Shown here: piece by piece, positions 10,262 through 18,834 of the stretch
Layout of the letters: each line of letters begins with the position of its first letter
Numbering within the stretch: position 1 is the first letter of the stretch
Assembly (NCBI RefSeq): GCF_023721715.1
Contig: NZ_JAMDLG010000001.1
Coordinates: 1,429,889-1,493,888, forward strand
Direction: 5' to 3'
Length of the DNA: 64,000 nt
From: Parasegetibacter sp. NRK P23
GTDB lineage: Bacteria; Bacteroidota; Bacteroidia; Chitinophagales; Chitinophagaceae
The notes under the pieces: model-generated
The model's input: only the letters and a program-made list of their open reading frames with translations
What the model was told of the DNA's origin: nothing
Database searches by the model: none
Made by a program: the position numbers and the translations under genes

Positions 10262-12757
10262 ATGAGCAAAAAATCACCGCTGAAACATTGTTTTATTTTA
10301 GCAAATATTTCATTTCTATTTGCAACTTCCCTGGTTGCGCAGCAACGAAATACACTCACGCTATGGTACGATAAACCCGCGAACAAGTGGGTGGAAGCGC
10401 TCCCCGTAGGAAACGGCCGTATGGGTGGAATGGTATTCGGTGGTGTGGAAGAAGAGTTGCTGCAACTGAACGAAAGCACGTTGTACAGCGGCGGCCCCGT
10501 TAAAACGAATGTGAACCCGCAGGCGCACACCTATCTTGCACAGATAAGAAAGGCATTGCTGGAAGAGGAGGATTATGGCAAAGCGGCGCAGCTCACCAAG
10601 AAGATGCAGGGGTATTATACGCAATCTTACATGCCCCTTGGCGACCTGGTGCTCCGGCAGCAACTGGATGGTGCAAAGCCTTCTTCTTATTACAGGGACC
10701 TTGATCTTACCAGCGCTGTGGCCACCACAAAGTTCACGGTGGATGGAACGGAATATACCCGTGAAGTGTTCGCCTCGGCTCCGGATAAGGTGCTGGTGGT
10801 GCGTCTCCGCGCCAATAAGAAAGCTGCGTTAACGATAGATGTTTCCGCTAAAAGTTTGCTTCGTTTTAAACTGGCTCCGGTTGGCACCAACGGACTTGCC
10901 CTATCCGGAAAGGCACCCGCGCATGTTGACCCTAATTATTATAATCCAAAGGGCAGGGAGCACGTCATCTATGAAGACACGACGGGTTGCAACGGCATGC
11001 GCTTCCATTGCCAGGTGAACGCTTTAACGAAAGATGGTTCCGTTTCAACAGACACCTCCGGTATTCATATTAAAAACGCCACTGAAATTGTATTGCTGGT
11101 ATCCGCGGCCACCAGTTTCAACGGGTTCGATAAATGCCCCGACAAAGAAGGAAAGGATGAAAAAGCCCTGGCCAATGCCGCATTGCAGAAAGCAATGCTG
11201 AAGCCTTATACGCAGTTGTTGCAAGCCCATCGGGCAGATTACAAAAAATATTTCGATCGTGTTCATTTCAACCTGAAAGATACCAGCGGAAATACCACAC
11301 AAAGCACTATTCCTTCCGATCAACGGCTGGAACGTTATTCCAAAGGAGCATACGACCCCGGTGTGGAAATGCTCTATTTTCAGTATGGCCGCTACCTGCT
11401 CATTTCTTCCAGTCGCCCGGGAGGTCCGCCCGCAAACCTGCAAGGACTTTGGAACAAAGAACTCCGTGCGCCCTGGAGTTCCAATTACACCATCAACATC
11501 AACACACAGATGAACTACTGGCCCGCGGAGGTCACCAATTTATCTGAAATGCACCAGCCACTGCTGGACTGGCTGAAAGATCTTTCCAAAACAGGCGCCG
11601 TTACCGCAAAAGAATTTTACCGGGCCAACGGATGGGTGGCGCACCACAACTCGGATATATGGGGACACTCAACCGCTGTGGGCGATGTAGGCGACGGAGA
11701 TCCCGTTTGGGCCAATTGGTACATGGGCGGCAACTGGCTCAGCCAGCACCTTTGGGAGCGCTACGCGTTTACCAGGGATAAAAAATTTCTTGCGCAACAT
11801 GCCTATCCCATCATGAAACAAGCGGCGGTGTTCACCCTCGACTGGCTCGTGGAAGACAAGAACGGCTACCTGGTAACCGCGCCCTCCACTTCGCCGGAAA
11901 ATAACTTCAGGGATAAGAACGGGAAGGGACAATCCGTTTCTGTGGCCACAACAATGGATATGTCCATTATCTGGGACCTCTTCACCAATGTGATCGAAGC
12001 ATCCGAAGCTTTGGGAACGGACGTTGAATTCAGGAATAAAATTACCGCCGCCAGGAAAAAACTGTTCCCGCTGCAAATCGGCAGTAAAGGGCAATTGTTG
12101 GAATGGTACAAAGATTTTGAAGAAACTGAACCCGAACACCGTCACGCTTCGCATTTGTTCGGCCTGCACCCCGGCAGACAACTTTCCCTGAACAACAATC
12201 CCGAATTTTTTAATGCCGCCAAAAGATCCCTGGAACTACGGGGTGATGAAGGCACCGGATGGGCCCGGGGCTGGAAAATCAACTGGTGGGCCAGGCTCCT
12301 GGATGGCGACCATGCCTACAAGCTGATCCGTAACCTGCTCAACTATTCCGGTCCCGACGGGAAAGGCGGAGGCGGAACATACCCCAACTTCTTTGATGCG
12401 CACCCCCCCTTCCAGATCGATGGCAACTTCGCGGGAACGGCTGGTATGGCTGAAATGCTGCTGCAAAGTCACCTGGGAGAACTGCACCTTTTGCCAGCGC
12501 TGCCCGAGGCCTGGTCTGAAGGAGAGATAAAAGGGCTGAAAGCCAGGGGAGGGTACGAGGTGGCGTTGCAATGGAAAGATAAGCAGTTGGCAAACGCTGT
12601 GATCATTGCTTCGCAAAACGGGAACTGCGTGGTGAAAACCAGTGTTCCGGTGCAGGTGAAAGGAACGATGCTTAAAAGTAAGAAGGAGAAAGATTATTAT
12701 GTGGTGCGTTTTAAGGCGGAGAAAGGGAAGAAGTATGCGTTGGTGGCGGTGAAGTGA
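10262..12757 (+). CDS. GH95 family alpha-L-fucosidase, exported
   Basis: Glycoside hydrolase family 95 enzyme (831 aa), expected to remove terminal alpha-1,2-linked L-fucose from glycans by inversion. I chose ATG 10262 because it begins a clear signal peptide ([20 protein letters not shown], cleavage near VAQQ). The in-frame codons further upstream lie in repeat DNA. The N-terminal beta domain starts with [20 protein letters not shown]. The (alpha/alpha)6 barrel carries [12 protein letters not shown] (N412, N414), TSPENNF (E546), [16 protein letters not shown] and [13 protein letters not shown] (D720). These align with Asn421, Asn423, Glu566 and Asp766 of Bifidobacterium AfcA. There is no SusC/SusD pair nearby, so it is not in an obvious polysaccharide utilisation locus. 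Other GH95 members act on L-galactosides, so the exact sugar is uncertain. Confidence 0.93.
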   Translation: MSKKSPLKHCFILANISFLFATSLVAQQRNTLTLWYDKPANKWVEALPVGNGRMGGMVFGGVEEELLQLNESTLYSGGPVKTNVNPQAHTYLAQIRKALLEEEDYGKAAQLTKKMQGYYTQSYMPLGDLVLRQQLDGAKPSSYYRDLDLTSAVATTKFTVDGTEYTREVFASAPDKVLVVRLRANKKAALTIDVSAKSLLRFKLAPVGTNGLALSGKAPAHVDPNYYNPKGREHVIYEDTTGCNGMRFHCQVNALTKDGSVSTDTSGIHIKNATEIVLLVSAATSFNGFDKCPDKEGKDEKALANAALQKAMLKPYTQLLQAHRADYKKYFDRVHFNLKDTSGNTTQSTIPSDQRLERYSKGAYDPGVEMLYFQYGRYLLISSSRPGGPPANLQGLWNKELRAPWSSNYTININTQMNYWPAEVTNLSEMHQPLLDWLKDLSKTGAVTAKEFYRANGWVAHHNSDIWGHSTAVGDVGDGDPVWANWYMGGNWLSQHLWERYAFTRDKKFLAQHAYPIMKQAAVFTLDWLVEDKNGYLVTAPSTSPENNFRDKNGKGQSVSVATTMDMSIIWDLFTNVIEASEALGTDVEFRNKITAARKKLFPLQIGSKGQLLEWYKDFEETEPEHRHASHLFGLHPGRQLSLNNNPEFFNAAKRSLELRGDEGTGWARGWKINWWARLLDGDHAYKLIRNLLNYSGPDGKGGGGTYPNFFDAHPPFQIDGNFAGTAGMAEMLLQSHLGELHLLPALPEAWSEGEIKGLKARGGYEVALQWKDKQLANAVIIASQNGNCVVKTSVPVQVKGTMLKSKKEKDYYVVRFKAEKGKKYALVAVK

Positions 12758-12837
12758 TTTTTTCACGCAGCCTTCACCACCTCAACCGCTCCTTGCGTCC
12801 TTGCTCCCTTGCGTCTTGGCGTGAAAACATTCCGCAG
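12758..12837. repeat. GC-rich dyad repeat with TTTTCACGC / GCGTGAAAA ends
   Basis: TTTTTCACGC at 12758-12768 and GCGTGAAAA at 12829-12837 bracket degenerate CCTTGCGTCCTTGCTCCCTT repeats. It sits between the convergent fucosidase and HmuY genes, where the ends could pair as a bidirectional terminator. It belongs to the same loose family as the dyads at 9587-10120 and 17063-17403. Confidence 0.5.
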
Positions 12838-12844
12838 CGTGAAC

Positions 12845-13501
12845 TCAACTCCCCGTCCGTAAATCCCTTCCCCCATCTTCCTGCACAAAATACCTGAAAG
12901 TAAAATAGGGTGCGGGCCAGAACATATCGGTTACCACGGGAGGATTTCCTTTGTAGGCGTTGATCAGCTCCAGTTTGGCGTATTTACCCGTTGCCGTGCG
13001 CAATACAAAAGTCCTGTTCTTGATGGGTACCATAATATGGTTGTCCAGCGAATAATAGAACCAACCTCGGCCGTTCCCCGCATCCCATCCTATTTTAGAG
13101 AGATTGGCAGCCTGGAAGGCGGCATCATCCGGAGCCTCATGTACATCATTGTAGGGTTGTTCTATCGCTATAACGGCACCGAGGCCGGGTCCTTCAAAGC
13201 CGGGATTATTGGGGTTTGATCCATTGTTTACATATACTTCTGAATTGTACGGGCCCGTGAAGGCGATATCCCATTTCACCGATTTTTTTTCGCCATCCGC
13301 AATAGAAACTGCTGTATTGGTTTGAAAACTGAAATACAGGTTTCTGAAGGATGCGGCACCATTTTGCATGGAAGCGGACGTATCCCCTGCAAGGTCTTTT
13401 ATAAAAACACTGTGCAGGTCATCCTGGTTGGTTACCGTTTCTTTTTTGCAGGAGAACAGTGTAAAAGAACAGCATAGCAAGGGGAAAATAAGTTTGTTCA
13501 T
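12845..13501 (-). CDS. hmuY: HmuY-family heme-binding lipoprotein
   Basis: A 218 aa lipoprotein with signal MNKLIFPLLCCSFTLFSC and an SPII site just before CKKE. The body has the HmuY pattern: KWDIAFTGPYNSEVYVNNG, then GWFYYSLDNHIMVPIKNRTF, then VLRTATGKYAKLELINAYKG. HmuY proteins are outer-membrane-anchored, beta-rich hemophores that take heme from host or environmental carriers and pass it to the TonB receptor HmuR. Its ATG overlaps the stop of the upstream receptor gene by 4 bp (ATGA, 13498-13501), so translation is probably coupled. His or Met axial ligands cannot be fixed without an alignment. A second HmuY-like gene lies at 18085. Confidence 0.88.
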   Translation of the reverse strand: MNKLIFPLLCCSFTLFSCKKETVTNQDDLHSVFIKDLAGDTSASMQNGAASFRNLYFSFQTNTAVSIADGEKKSVKWDIAFTGPYNSEVYVNNGSNPNNPGFEGPGLGAVIAIEQPYNDVHEAPDDAAFQAANLSKIGWDAGNGRGWFYYSLDNHIMVPIKNRTFVLRTATGKYAKLELINAYKGNPPVVTDMFWPAPYFTFRYFVQEDGGRDLRTGS

Positions 13502-15615
13502 GGGTGTTTTTCTTTTGAAAGGTTCAGTGAAAATCCCGCTAGTATCATTCTTCCGGGTTGAGCGGGCATTAAATAATCCGTGTGGTCGGTGATGTTGTCC
13601 ACCACCAGTTTCAGGGTCAGTTTTTTACCGAGTTCTTTTTGAAAAGAGGCGTTGAATAAAGCATATCCGTTGATGAATACGTCATAGGGATCGATGAAGC
13701 CATTCACGTCCCTGTCGAGAAACCCGGCACGACTACGGTACATGCCACGCAGCGAAGCGGTGATTTTCCATGGTTGGAAGGTGTAGAAAAACTGAAGGCT
13801 CGCGGTGTGCCTGCTGCGGTTTGGAAGCCCAATATAATCGGAGGGCACCGCTTTTCTTGGTGGCACATCGCGTACCGTAGCGTTGCCGTTTTTTATAGAG
13901 TCGCGTAATATGGTTCTGTCCTTCGCGTACAACAATTGGTATCCTCCTGAAACCTGGAGGTTGGAATGTGGCTTCCAGGTAAACCCCATTTCTGTTCCCG
14001 CTGTATATGCCCTGGCGATGTTCAGGTAAGAAAATAGTTGTGCGCCGTTGGTTTTCACCCCCACCTGCTGTTCGCTGATGAGGTTGCGTATATTATTGTA
14101 AAACCCGTTTATGTTCAGTTCCAGTGTGGCCAAAGGACGCAGTTCAATACCAAGGTTCCAGGAAACGGAAGTCTCGGGTTTCAGTGGCGCTACTTTTCCA
14201 GCAAGGGGCCATACCTGTTGTACCATCCCGGCATCTTTTAATGTATGTATTCCTTCTTCAAAAACATGAGCGCCCACAACGGTATACCCTCGGATGATGT
14301 TGGTAAAAACCTGGTACATCTGTCTGTAAACCGGGGACCGGTATCCCCAACCCACGGATGGACGGATGCTCATCCACGCAAGAGGTTCATACTTTATCGC
14401 TGCGCTGGGGTTCATACTTCCGCCGAACAGGTTATTCCCATCGTAACGTGCACCCGCTATCCACGACAGGTTCGGTTTCAATCGCCCATTCAACTGCGCA
14501 TATACAAAATAGTTGTACATGTTCCCATCTGTTCCGGCGGTGTTCGTCCTGGTGGCATTGTATTCCCCACCTGCCCCCGCCACTCCTTCCAGCGCATGGT
14601 TACTGCTTCTCCACGCCGATTGCAGTTCCAGCCGATGCACTTGCTCGTTAAATCTGGTGTTGGAAACGGAATGCCCCTGTTGAAGCAACGTGATGTCCTG
14701 TTTTGATTGATAAGTTGTAGCATAATATTTTACGGCCATCCTGGTTTGCTTATTGAAAGTATGGTTCAGCGCCAGCAAAGCGTTCCAGTCCTGTTCATCC
14801 AACCTATCCCGGTAAGGTGAAAGCCCATAATTACGGGTCATTTCCGATTGTCTTCCCGCATATCTTCCGGAGAAGATCAGTTCTGTTCTTTCAGAAAAAT
14901 GATACCCTGCACGCAATTGGAAAGACGCATTGTTGTAAGGTGGCGCAGTTTGGCTTCCTTTTTCGAGATAGGGGTTCACATTGAAGCCATTGGTGCGGTA
15001 AAAATTCCCGGAGGCGTGGATGTTTCCTTTTTGCTGCAGAAAACCCGTTGCGCTTTCCACTGTGGCATCCCATGTATTGTAAGTACCGTGTAATACCGTA
15101 GTGGAAATGTAGGGATCAACGGCACTTTGCCTTGTGATGATATTGATGACGCCACCCAACGCTTCGCTTCCAAATAAACTGGATGAAGCGCCCTTAATGA
15201 TTTCTATCCGTTCAATATCAGCCACACTGATCCGTGACAGATCGAGGTTCCCGTTGTTCCTTCCCGCCAACGGAACACCGTTGAGTAAAACACTGATGTA
15301 TTCGGAAGAAAAACCCTGCATTTGTAAACCCGTTGCACGGTTTCCGGCCCCGAGATCACTCACAATGGCCAATCCCGCCTGTTCACGCAGCACCTCATCG
15401 AGGCGCCTGCTGCCCATCAGCCTGATCTTTTCTTTCCCGATCACGGTAACGGGCATGGGTATCTTCCTGGTATCTACCAGGTTTTCGGTTGGGCGCCAGG
15501 TTTTTGCAAAAACGGTCACAGAATCCAGCGACTGCTCTTTTTCCTGCGCCATGCCTTTCAGCGCAAAAAGCAACAGGAAAAACACGGGGCTTATATGTGG
15601 GTGTATATACTTCAC
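13498..15615 (-). CDS. TonB-dependent outer-membrane receptor (HmuR-type)
   Basis: A 705 aa receptor with signal MKYIHPHISPVFFLLLFALK ending near GMAQ. The plug domain (about residues 40-160) includes MPVTVIGKEKIRLMGSRRLDE, EVLREQAGL, GFSSEYISVLLNGVPLAGR and SSSLFGSEALGGVINI, typical of TonB receptors. The rest is a 22-strand barrel ending ADPGRMILAGFSL-like (PGRMILAGFSLNLSK). It has no N-terminal carboxypeptidase-like domain, so it is of siderophore/heme type rather than SusC type. Translational coupling to a HmuY gene makes heme or a hemoprotein the likely ligand. The divergent AraC regulator at 15828 and the heme monooxygenase at 17428 fit this. Substrate is inferred from context only. Confidence 0.92.
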   Translation of the reverse strand: MKYIHPHISPVFFLLLFALKGMAQEKEQSLDSVTVFAKTWRPTENLVDTRKIPMPVTVIGKEKIRLMGSRRLDEVLREQAGLAIVSDLGAGNRATGLQMQGFSSEYISVLLNGVPLAGRNNGNLDLSRISVADIERIEIIKGASSSLFGSEALGGVINIITRQSAVDPYISTTVLHGTYNTWDATVESATGFLQQKGNIHASGNFYRTNGFNVNPYLEKGSQTAPPYNNASFQLRAGYHFSERTELIFSGRYAGRQSEMTRNYGLSPYRDRLDEQDWNALLALNHTFNKQTRMAVKYYATTYQSKQDITLLQQGHSVSNTRFNEQVHRLELQSAWRSSNHALEGVAGAGGEYNATRTNTAGTDGNMYNYFVYAQLNGRLKPNLSWIAGARYDGNNLFGGSMNPSAAIKYEPLAWMSIRPSVGWGYRSPVYRQMYQVFTNIIRGYTVVGAHVFEEGIHTLKDAGMVQQVWPLAGKVAPLKPETSVSWNLGIELRPLATLELNINGFYNNIRNLISEQQVGVKTNGAQLFSYLNIARAYTAGTEMGFTWKPHSNLQVSGGYQLLYAKDRTILRDSIKNGNATVRDVPPRKAVPSDYIGLPNRSRHTASLQFFYTFQPWKITASLRGMYRSRAGFLDRDVNGFIDPYDVFINGYALFNASFQKELGKKLTLKLVVDNITDHTDYLMPAQPGRMILAGFSLNLSKEKHP

Positions 15616-15717
15616 ATCCTCATTTTAACCAGCAAAATTGTCCCCTGTTCCAGATGCGCCGGGGAGAATAACTTATCCTAAACGGAAATTCATTTTCATG
15701 AAACCTTGATAGAACGG

Positions 15718-15741
15718 TGATTTTCCCGATCTCGAAAATCA
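15718..15741. promoter_or_regulatory. Inverted repeat between receptor and AraC genes
   Basis: TGATTTTC (15718-15725) and GAAAATCA (15734-15741) form a perfect 8 bp dyad with an 8 bp spacer. It lies midway in the 212 bp divergent intergenic region between the TonB receptor and the araC-type gene. Spacing and position fit an operator for a dimeric regulator. The binding protein is not known. Confidence 0.4.
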
Positions 15742-15827
15742 AATTCCCAAACACGGAAGCAACAGGTACACGAATGGACTAATATTGTTGCTGGCTTATT
15801 ACAATTCCATGACAAAACGAACAGCTA

Positions 15828-16805
15828 TTGAAACCTTATTCCGGCGATACTATTTCTTGTTCCTTTGATATTTACGGCAACGGTAGCGAAGAGATCCGTG
15901 AACGGAAGAAAGTGATGGATGGGCCGATGCACAAAGGATTCTCTTATGAACTGGGTACGCCCGATGGCATCAACTTTGGTTATTACAATGTGTTTTCAAA
16001 GGAATCCGGTAAGGTACAGATAGAGAACCGGCATCCCTTCTTCCAGATCAGTTACGTGGTGCGCGGCAGTAAGACCTACGGCACCGGCAGTAATAATACC
16101 TTGCTCGCACGCATGGCACAACAACAATACAATTATCTTTTTCTCCCTCAGGATGCCTTCCAACTGAATTGGCCCTCCAACGAGCAGGTAGAACTATTCG
16201 AACTGGGCATGAGCCCTGAAGTGTTCTCGCGCATGTTGCCTGAAAATCATCCGTTGTACGAAGGATATATGGGTAGCATGAAAAACATGATTCCTGCATC
16301 TATCAGTCAGACGAACCTCCCTTTGCTTCCCCGGTTCAGCGCTATTCTGTATGATATGCTGAATTGTCCGTTGGAGAACCGGTACAAACAATTGTATGTT
16401 CGTTCCAAAGCCACGGAGTTGTTGCTTTTCCAATTGGAGCAATACGAAAACTTCAGTGAAGCCGCATCTTCGCAAACGAAAGAGCTGAAAAAAGAAGAAG
16501 TGGAGCGCATGTACCTCGCGCGGGAGATCATATTGACCAACCTCAACAGTCCGTGCTCACTCATTGACCTCGCACACCAGGTAGGCACGAATGAGGCTTA
16601 CCTGAAAAGTCATTTTAAAAAGCTATTCGGCACTACGGTATTCGGTTTTGTGCACCAGCTTAAAATGGAACAGGCGCGGGAACTGCTGCTGAACGGAAAA
16701 AATGTGTCCGAAGTGGCGTACATAACAGGCTACAAGTACATTCCCAATTTTACAAAGGCTTTTAAAAAATATTTCGGCGTGGCCCCCACCCGGTTAAAAG
16801 GGTGA
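15828..16805 (+). CDS. AraC-family transcriptional regulator
   Basis: A 325 aa regulator with an N-terminal sensing region and a C-terminal AraC DNA-binding domain (about residues 225-325). Helix-turn-helix motifs are SLIDLAHQVGTNEAYLKSHF and VSEVAYITGYKYIPNFTKAF, followed by KKYFGVAPTRLKG. The protein resembles the PchR/YbtA-like group that controls siderophore and heme receptor genes in Bacteroidota. Divergent placement next to a TonB receptor supports that role. The first codon of this frame is TTG (15828). An internal ATG at 15915 is the main alternative, so the first 29 residues are uncertain. The inducer is unknown. Confidence 0.9.
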   Translation: MKPYSGDTISCSFDIYGNGSEEIRERKKVMDGPMHKGFSYELGTPDGINFGYYNVFSKESGKVQIENRHPFFQISYVVRGSKTYGTGSNNTLLARMAQQQYNYLFLPQDAFQLNWPSNEQVELFELGMSPEVFSRMLPENHPLYEGYMGSMKNMIPASISQTNLPLLPRFSAILYDMLNCPLENRYKQLYVRSKATELLLFQLEQYENFSEAASSQTKELKKEEVERMYLAREIILTNLNSPCSLIDLAHQVGTNEAYLKSHFKKLFGTTVFGFVHQLKMEQARELLLNGKNVSEVAYITGYKYIPNFTKAFKKYFGVAPTRLKG

Positions 16806-16809
16806 GTGA

Positions 16810-16941
16810 TTATTTAAATACCCAATAACCGAGTGCGAGCCATATCAGGCCCTTCACGAGGAAAAAAAGAAATCCCCAGAAGCCGAGTTTTTTTACCCAG
16901 CGGATGATTTTTGCTTTGCGGGATGTGTTGGTGGTGTTCAT
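16810..16941 (-). CDS. 43-aa conserved-looking membrane microprotein
   Basis: ATG at 16941 to TAA at 16810 encodes 43 residues. The basic start MNTTNTSRKAKIIRWVKKLG is followed by one hydrophobic segment FWGFLFFLVKGLIWLALGYW and ends VFK. This is a good single-pass membrane topology with N-in charges. I believe very similar short proteins occur widely in Bacteroidota, but I cannot name a family. Its 3' end stops 4 bp from the AraC gene, convergent to it. No function is assigned. Confidence 0.7.
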   Translation of the reverse strand: MNTTNTSRKAKIIRWVKKLGFWGFLFFLVKGLIWLALGYWVFK

Positions 16942-17062
16942 GTTTCAGTAGTTACAAGTTAAGATTTTTTTCGCGTGGTGTTGCAGGGTGGGTTGCTTTA
17001 GATTAGGTGATTTTGATCTTGGGGCACAGGGCTGGTTTTTTCCGGAACAATGGGGTATACTT

Positions 17063-17403
17063 TTCACGCACTGCTTCGTGCCTCGCAGACACAAGGCGTT
17101 TTTTTGTCTGAAATATTTTTTGCTTTTTCTCGCAAAGGCGCAAGGGCGCGAAGCGTTGTTTGAGTTCGGGATGGCTTTTGTTTTTTTCTCGCAACGACGC
17201 CACGACGCAACGTGTGGATCTTGTTGAGAGAATTTTGATGCAGCGAGCGCAGCTCGTTCATTTTTAGCAGGGCCAAGCCTGCCATTCACGTTGCGTCGTG
17301 GCGTCGTTGCGTGAAATGAAAAAACTTCATCCAAAAAGAAGCTCCGCCAACCAATTAGCGCCTCGCGTCTGCGAACTGCGAGGAACGAAGCAGGAAGCAG
17401 TGC
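17063..17403. repeat. Second block of GC-rich inverted repeats
   Basis: The gap between the microprotein and the heme monooxygenase is mostly repeat. A 30 bp inverted pair with one mismatch lies at 17185-17214 and 17287-17316 (CAACGACGCCACGACGCAAC core), with a 72 nt spacer. An outer, looser pair is at 17063-17098 and 17376-17403 (CTGCTTCGTGCCTCGCAG against CTGCGAGGAACGAAGCAG). The 159-codon minus frame spanning 16945-17424 is made of these repeats and is not a gene. Confidence 0.75.
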
Positions 17404-17427
17404 ACCTTTGCGAGAAATTTCCAAACC

Positions 17428-17757
17428 TTACTCCGCAATCACCTCATACGTTCTGAAAGAACTGCTCATGGGCGCGGGCCTTCCTTCTGCCTTTGCTTTG
17501 GCGAGGTCCTCAAACCCGCGTTGGTGGCCTTTAATGAAGGCTTCGGATTTTGTCCAGTCTTTGAATGCGTTTTCTGTTTCCCAATAACTTACGATGAGAT
17601 AGGAGTCTCCTTCCTTTGCAGGGCGCAACACGTGCATGTTGATGAATCCGGGCATCGTGTCTATGGCTTTGGCGCGGGAGCCGAACAGTTCTTCGAAACG
17701 AGGGCGGTATGCTTCGGTGCAATCGATGTAGTTAATGGCTACGAAATTCTTTTTCAT
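17428..17757 (-). CDS. IsdG-type ABM-fold heme monooxygenase
   Basis: A 109 aa protein of the antibiotic-biosynthesis-monooxygenase fold, leaderless and presumably cytoplasmic. Residues N9 (FVAINYI), W68 (AFKDWTK) and H78 (AFIKGHQRGFEDL) match the Asn-Trp-His set of staphylococcal IsdG (N7, W67, H77). In IsdG these residues hold ruffled heme and drive its oxidative opening, releasing iron. The spacing is kept almost exactly, so this is more likely a true heme-degrading enzyme than a generic ABM protein. It lies among HmuY lipoproteins, a TonB receptor and an AraC regulator, and would complete a heme-iron pathway. Product type (staphylobilin, mycobilin or biliverdin) cannot be told. Confidence 0.85.
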   Translation of the reverse strand: MKKNFVAINYIDCTEAYRPRFEELFGSRAKAIDTMPGFINMHVLRPAKEGDSYLIVSYWETENAFKDWTKSEAFIKGHQRGFEDLAKAKAEGRPAPMSSSFRTYEVIAE

Positions 17758-17863
17758 TTGCTGATGATTTAATTGAGGGTCAAAAATAGAATTGTCACCG
17801 GAGTGTCAGGTATCCCCGGGGGAATAACAGTTATCCAGGAAGGAAATAACGGAGTGGCGCAGG

Positions 17864-17886
17864 GGAAAACAACGTCGGTGGCACCG
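17864..17886 (+). repeat. 23-bp dispersed repeat (copy 1)
   Basis: GGAAAACAACGTCGGTGGCA followed by CCG at 17864-17886 recurs exactly, inverted, at 58888-58910, with pyrimidine-rich flanks in both places. It contains CGGTGGCACCG, which is also the core of the long palindromes. The 327 bp gap 17758-18084 holds this unit and the palindrome at 17955, and nothing else that I can identify. Confidence 0.6.
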
Positions 17887-17954
17887 CTTTTCTTCCCGCT
17901 CTGCGGAAACGCGCATAAACTTATCATGAGAAAAACACCGTTCGCGAAGAAAGA

Positions 17955-18008
17955 AAAACACGGTACCCGGTGGCGCCGCTATAGCGGTGCCACCGGGTAC
18001 CGTGTTTT
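17955..18008. repeat. Long palindrome, copy 1 (54 bp)
   Basis: Two 27 bp arms meet at CTATAG (centre 17981/17982) with only one mismatch (GGCGCCG against GGCACCG). The core half is GGTACCCGGTGGCRCCGCTA. It lies upstream of the HmuY/lipoprotein operon starting at 18085, with TTTT at its right edge. It could form a cruciform in DNA or a long RNA hairpin. Two more copies occur at 31663 and 59125. Confidence 0.85.
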
Positions 18009-18084
18009 CCCCCACGAATAAGTTTTTCTCCCGGAATGAATATCCGTTGTGCTGAGTTTTGCGGCTGTTAAAGAAATCTCAACA

Positions 18085-18825
18085 ATGATGCGCAAAACAA
18101 GTATGCAACTGCTGTTAAGAACACTACCGGTATTCCTGCTGCTGGCAATGGTCTCCTGTAATAAAGATGATAATGGAGGCGATCCGGAAACTCCTCCCGT
18201 GAGCGATACCATTTATGGAAAACTCATCACGGTTTCCAACCTCGCGCCGGAAGTAACAGACGACAACGACCCCACTTCTACCAACCGGCCGCCGATGTAT
18301 TTTAGTTTGGAAGAAAACAAAGCGGTGCCCGCGGCTTATGTGAAAACCGCCCGCTGGGATATTTCCTTCACAGAAATCTACAATAGTTTCCTGGGCGGAA
18401 ACAATGGCGGAAACACGGCCAATCTTGGAAGCGGCGGCCCGGGGAAAGGAGGAATTTACATGGTGGAAGAACCCTTTGAAAATGTGCTAACCGCGCCTGA
18501 TGATACAAAGTTCCACACCGGAAAAGGCGTTTACGGCACCGATGATTCCGGTGATTTCGGCGCGGGCTTTGGCTGGTACCTCTACGATTTCGGCGGCACC
18601 ATCAAAGGCGATGGAAGCTACGACCTGCAACACGTGGTATATCCTATTCAGCCACGCACCATCATTGTGCGTACCGCCCGCGGTAATTACGCCAAAATAA
18701 AAATGCTGAGTCTGTACAAAGATGAACTGGACCCAACGAAGTGGAGAAGGAACACCCCGCACCCCTACTTCAGTTTTCAATATGTACTCATGAAAGACGG
18801 CAACAAAAATTTCCAGATCAAATAA
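18085..18825 (+). CDS. HmuY-family lipoprotein (second copy)
   Basis: A 246 aa lipoprotein. I start it at ATG 18085 (MMRKTSMQLLLRTLPVFLLL) because the SPII site LLAMVSC then falls about 24 residues in. A further in-frame ATG follows at once at 18088. The body keeps the HmuY pattern: ARWDISFTEIYNSFLGGNNG, GWYLYDFGGTIKGDGSYDL, HVVYPIQPRTIIVRTARGNY and AKIKMLSLYKD. A Gly/Asn-rich loop and GDFGAGFG insert make it longer than the copy at 12845. It heads a run of four plus-strand lipoprotein genes ending at 21513. Probable surface heme or porphyrin binding; ligand not shown. Confidence 0.85.
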   Translation: MMRKTSMQLLLRTLPVFLLLAMVSCNKDDNGGDPETPPVSDTIYGKLITVSNLAPEVTDDNDPTSTNRPPMYFSLEENKAVPAAYVKTARWDISFTEIYNSFLGGNNGGNTANLGSGGPGKGGIYMVEEPFENVLTAPDDTKFHTGKGVYGTDDSGDFGAGFGWYLYDFGGTIKGDGSYDLQHVVYPIQPRTIIVRTARGNYAKIKMLSLYKDELDPTKWRRNTPHPYFSFQYVLMKDGNKNFQIK

Positions 18826-18834
18826 ATCATTCTC

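Noticed and set aside
10262-12757. A polysaccharide utilisation locus around the fucosidase
   Set aside because: The nearby TonB receptor lacks SusC features and is coupled to HmuY, and no SusD is present.
9587-17403. Possible CRISPR array from the repeated GC-rich units
   Set aside because: Units are inverted and irregularly spaced, vary in length, and no cas gene is present.
16945-17424. A 159-codon minus frame between the microprotein and heme monooxygenase
   Set aside because: Made of GC-rich inverted repeats that also occur in other gaps; no signal, domain or good composition.
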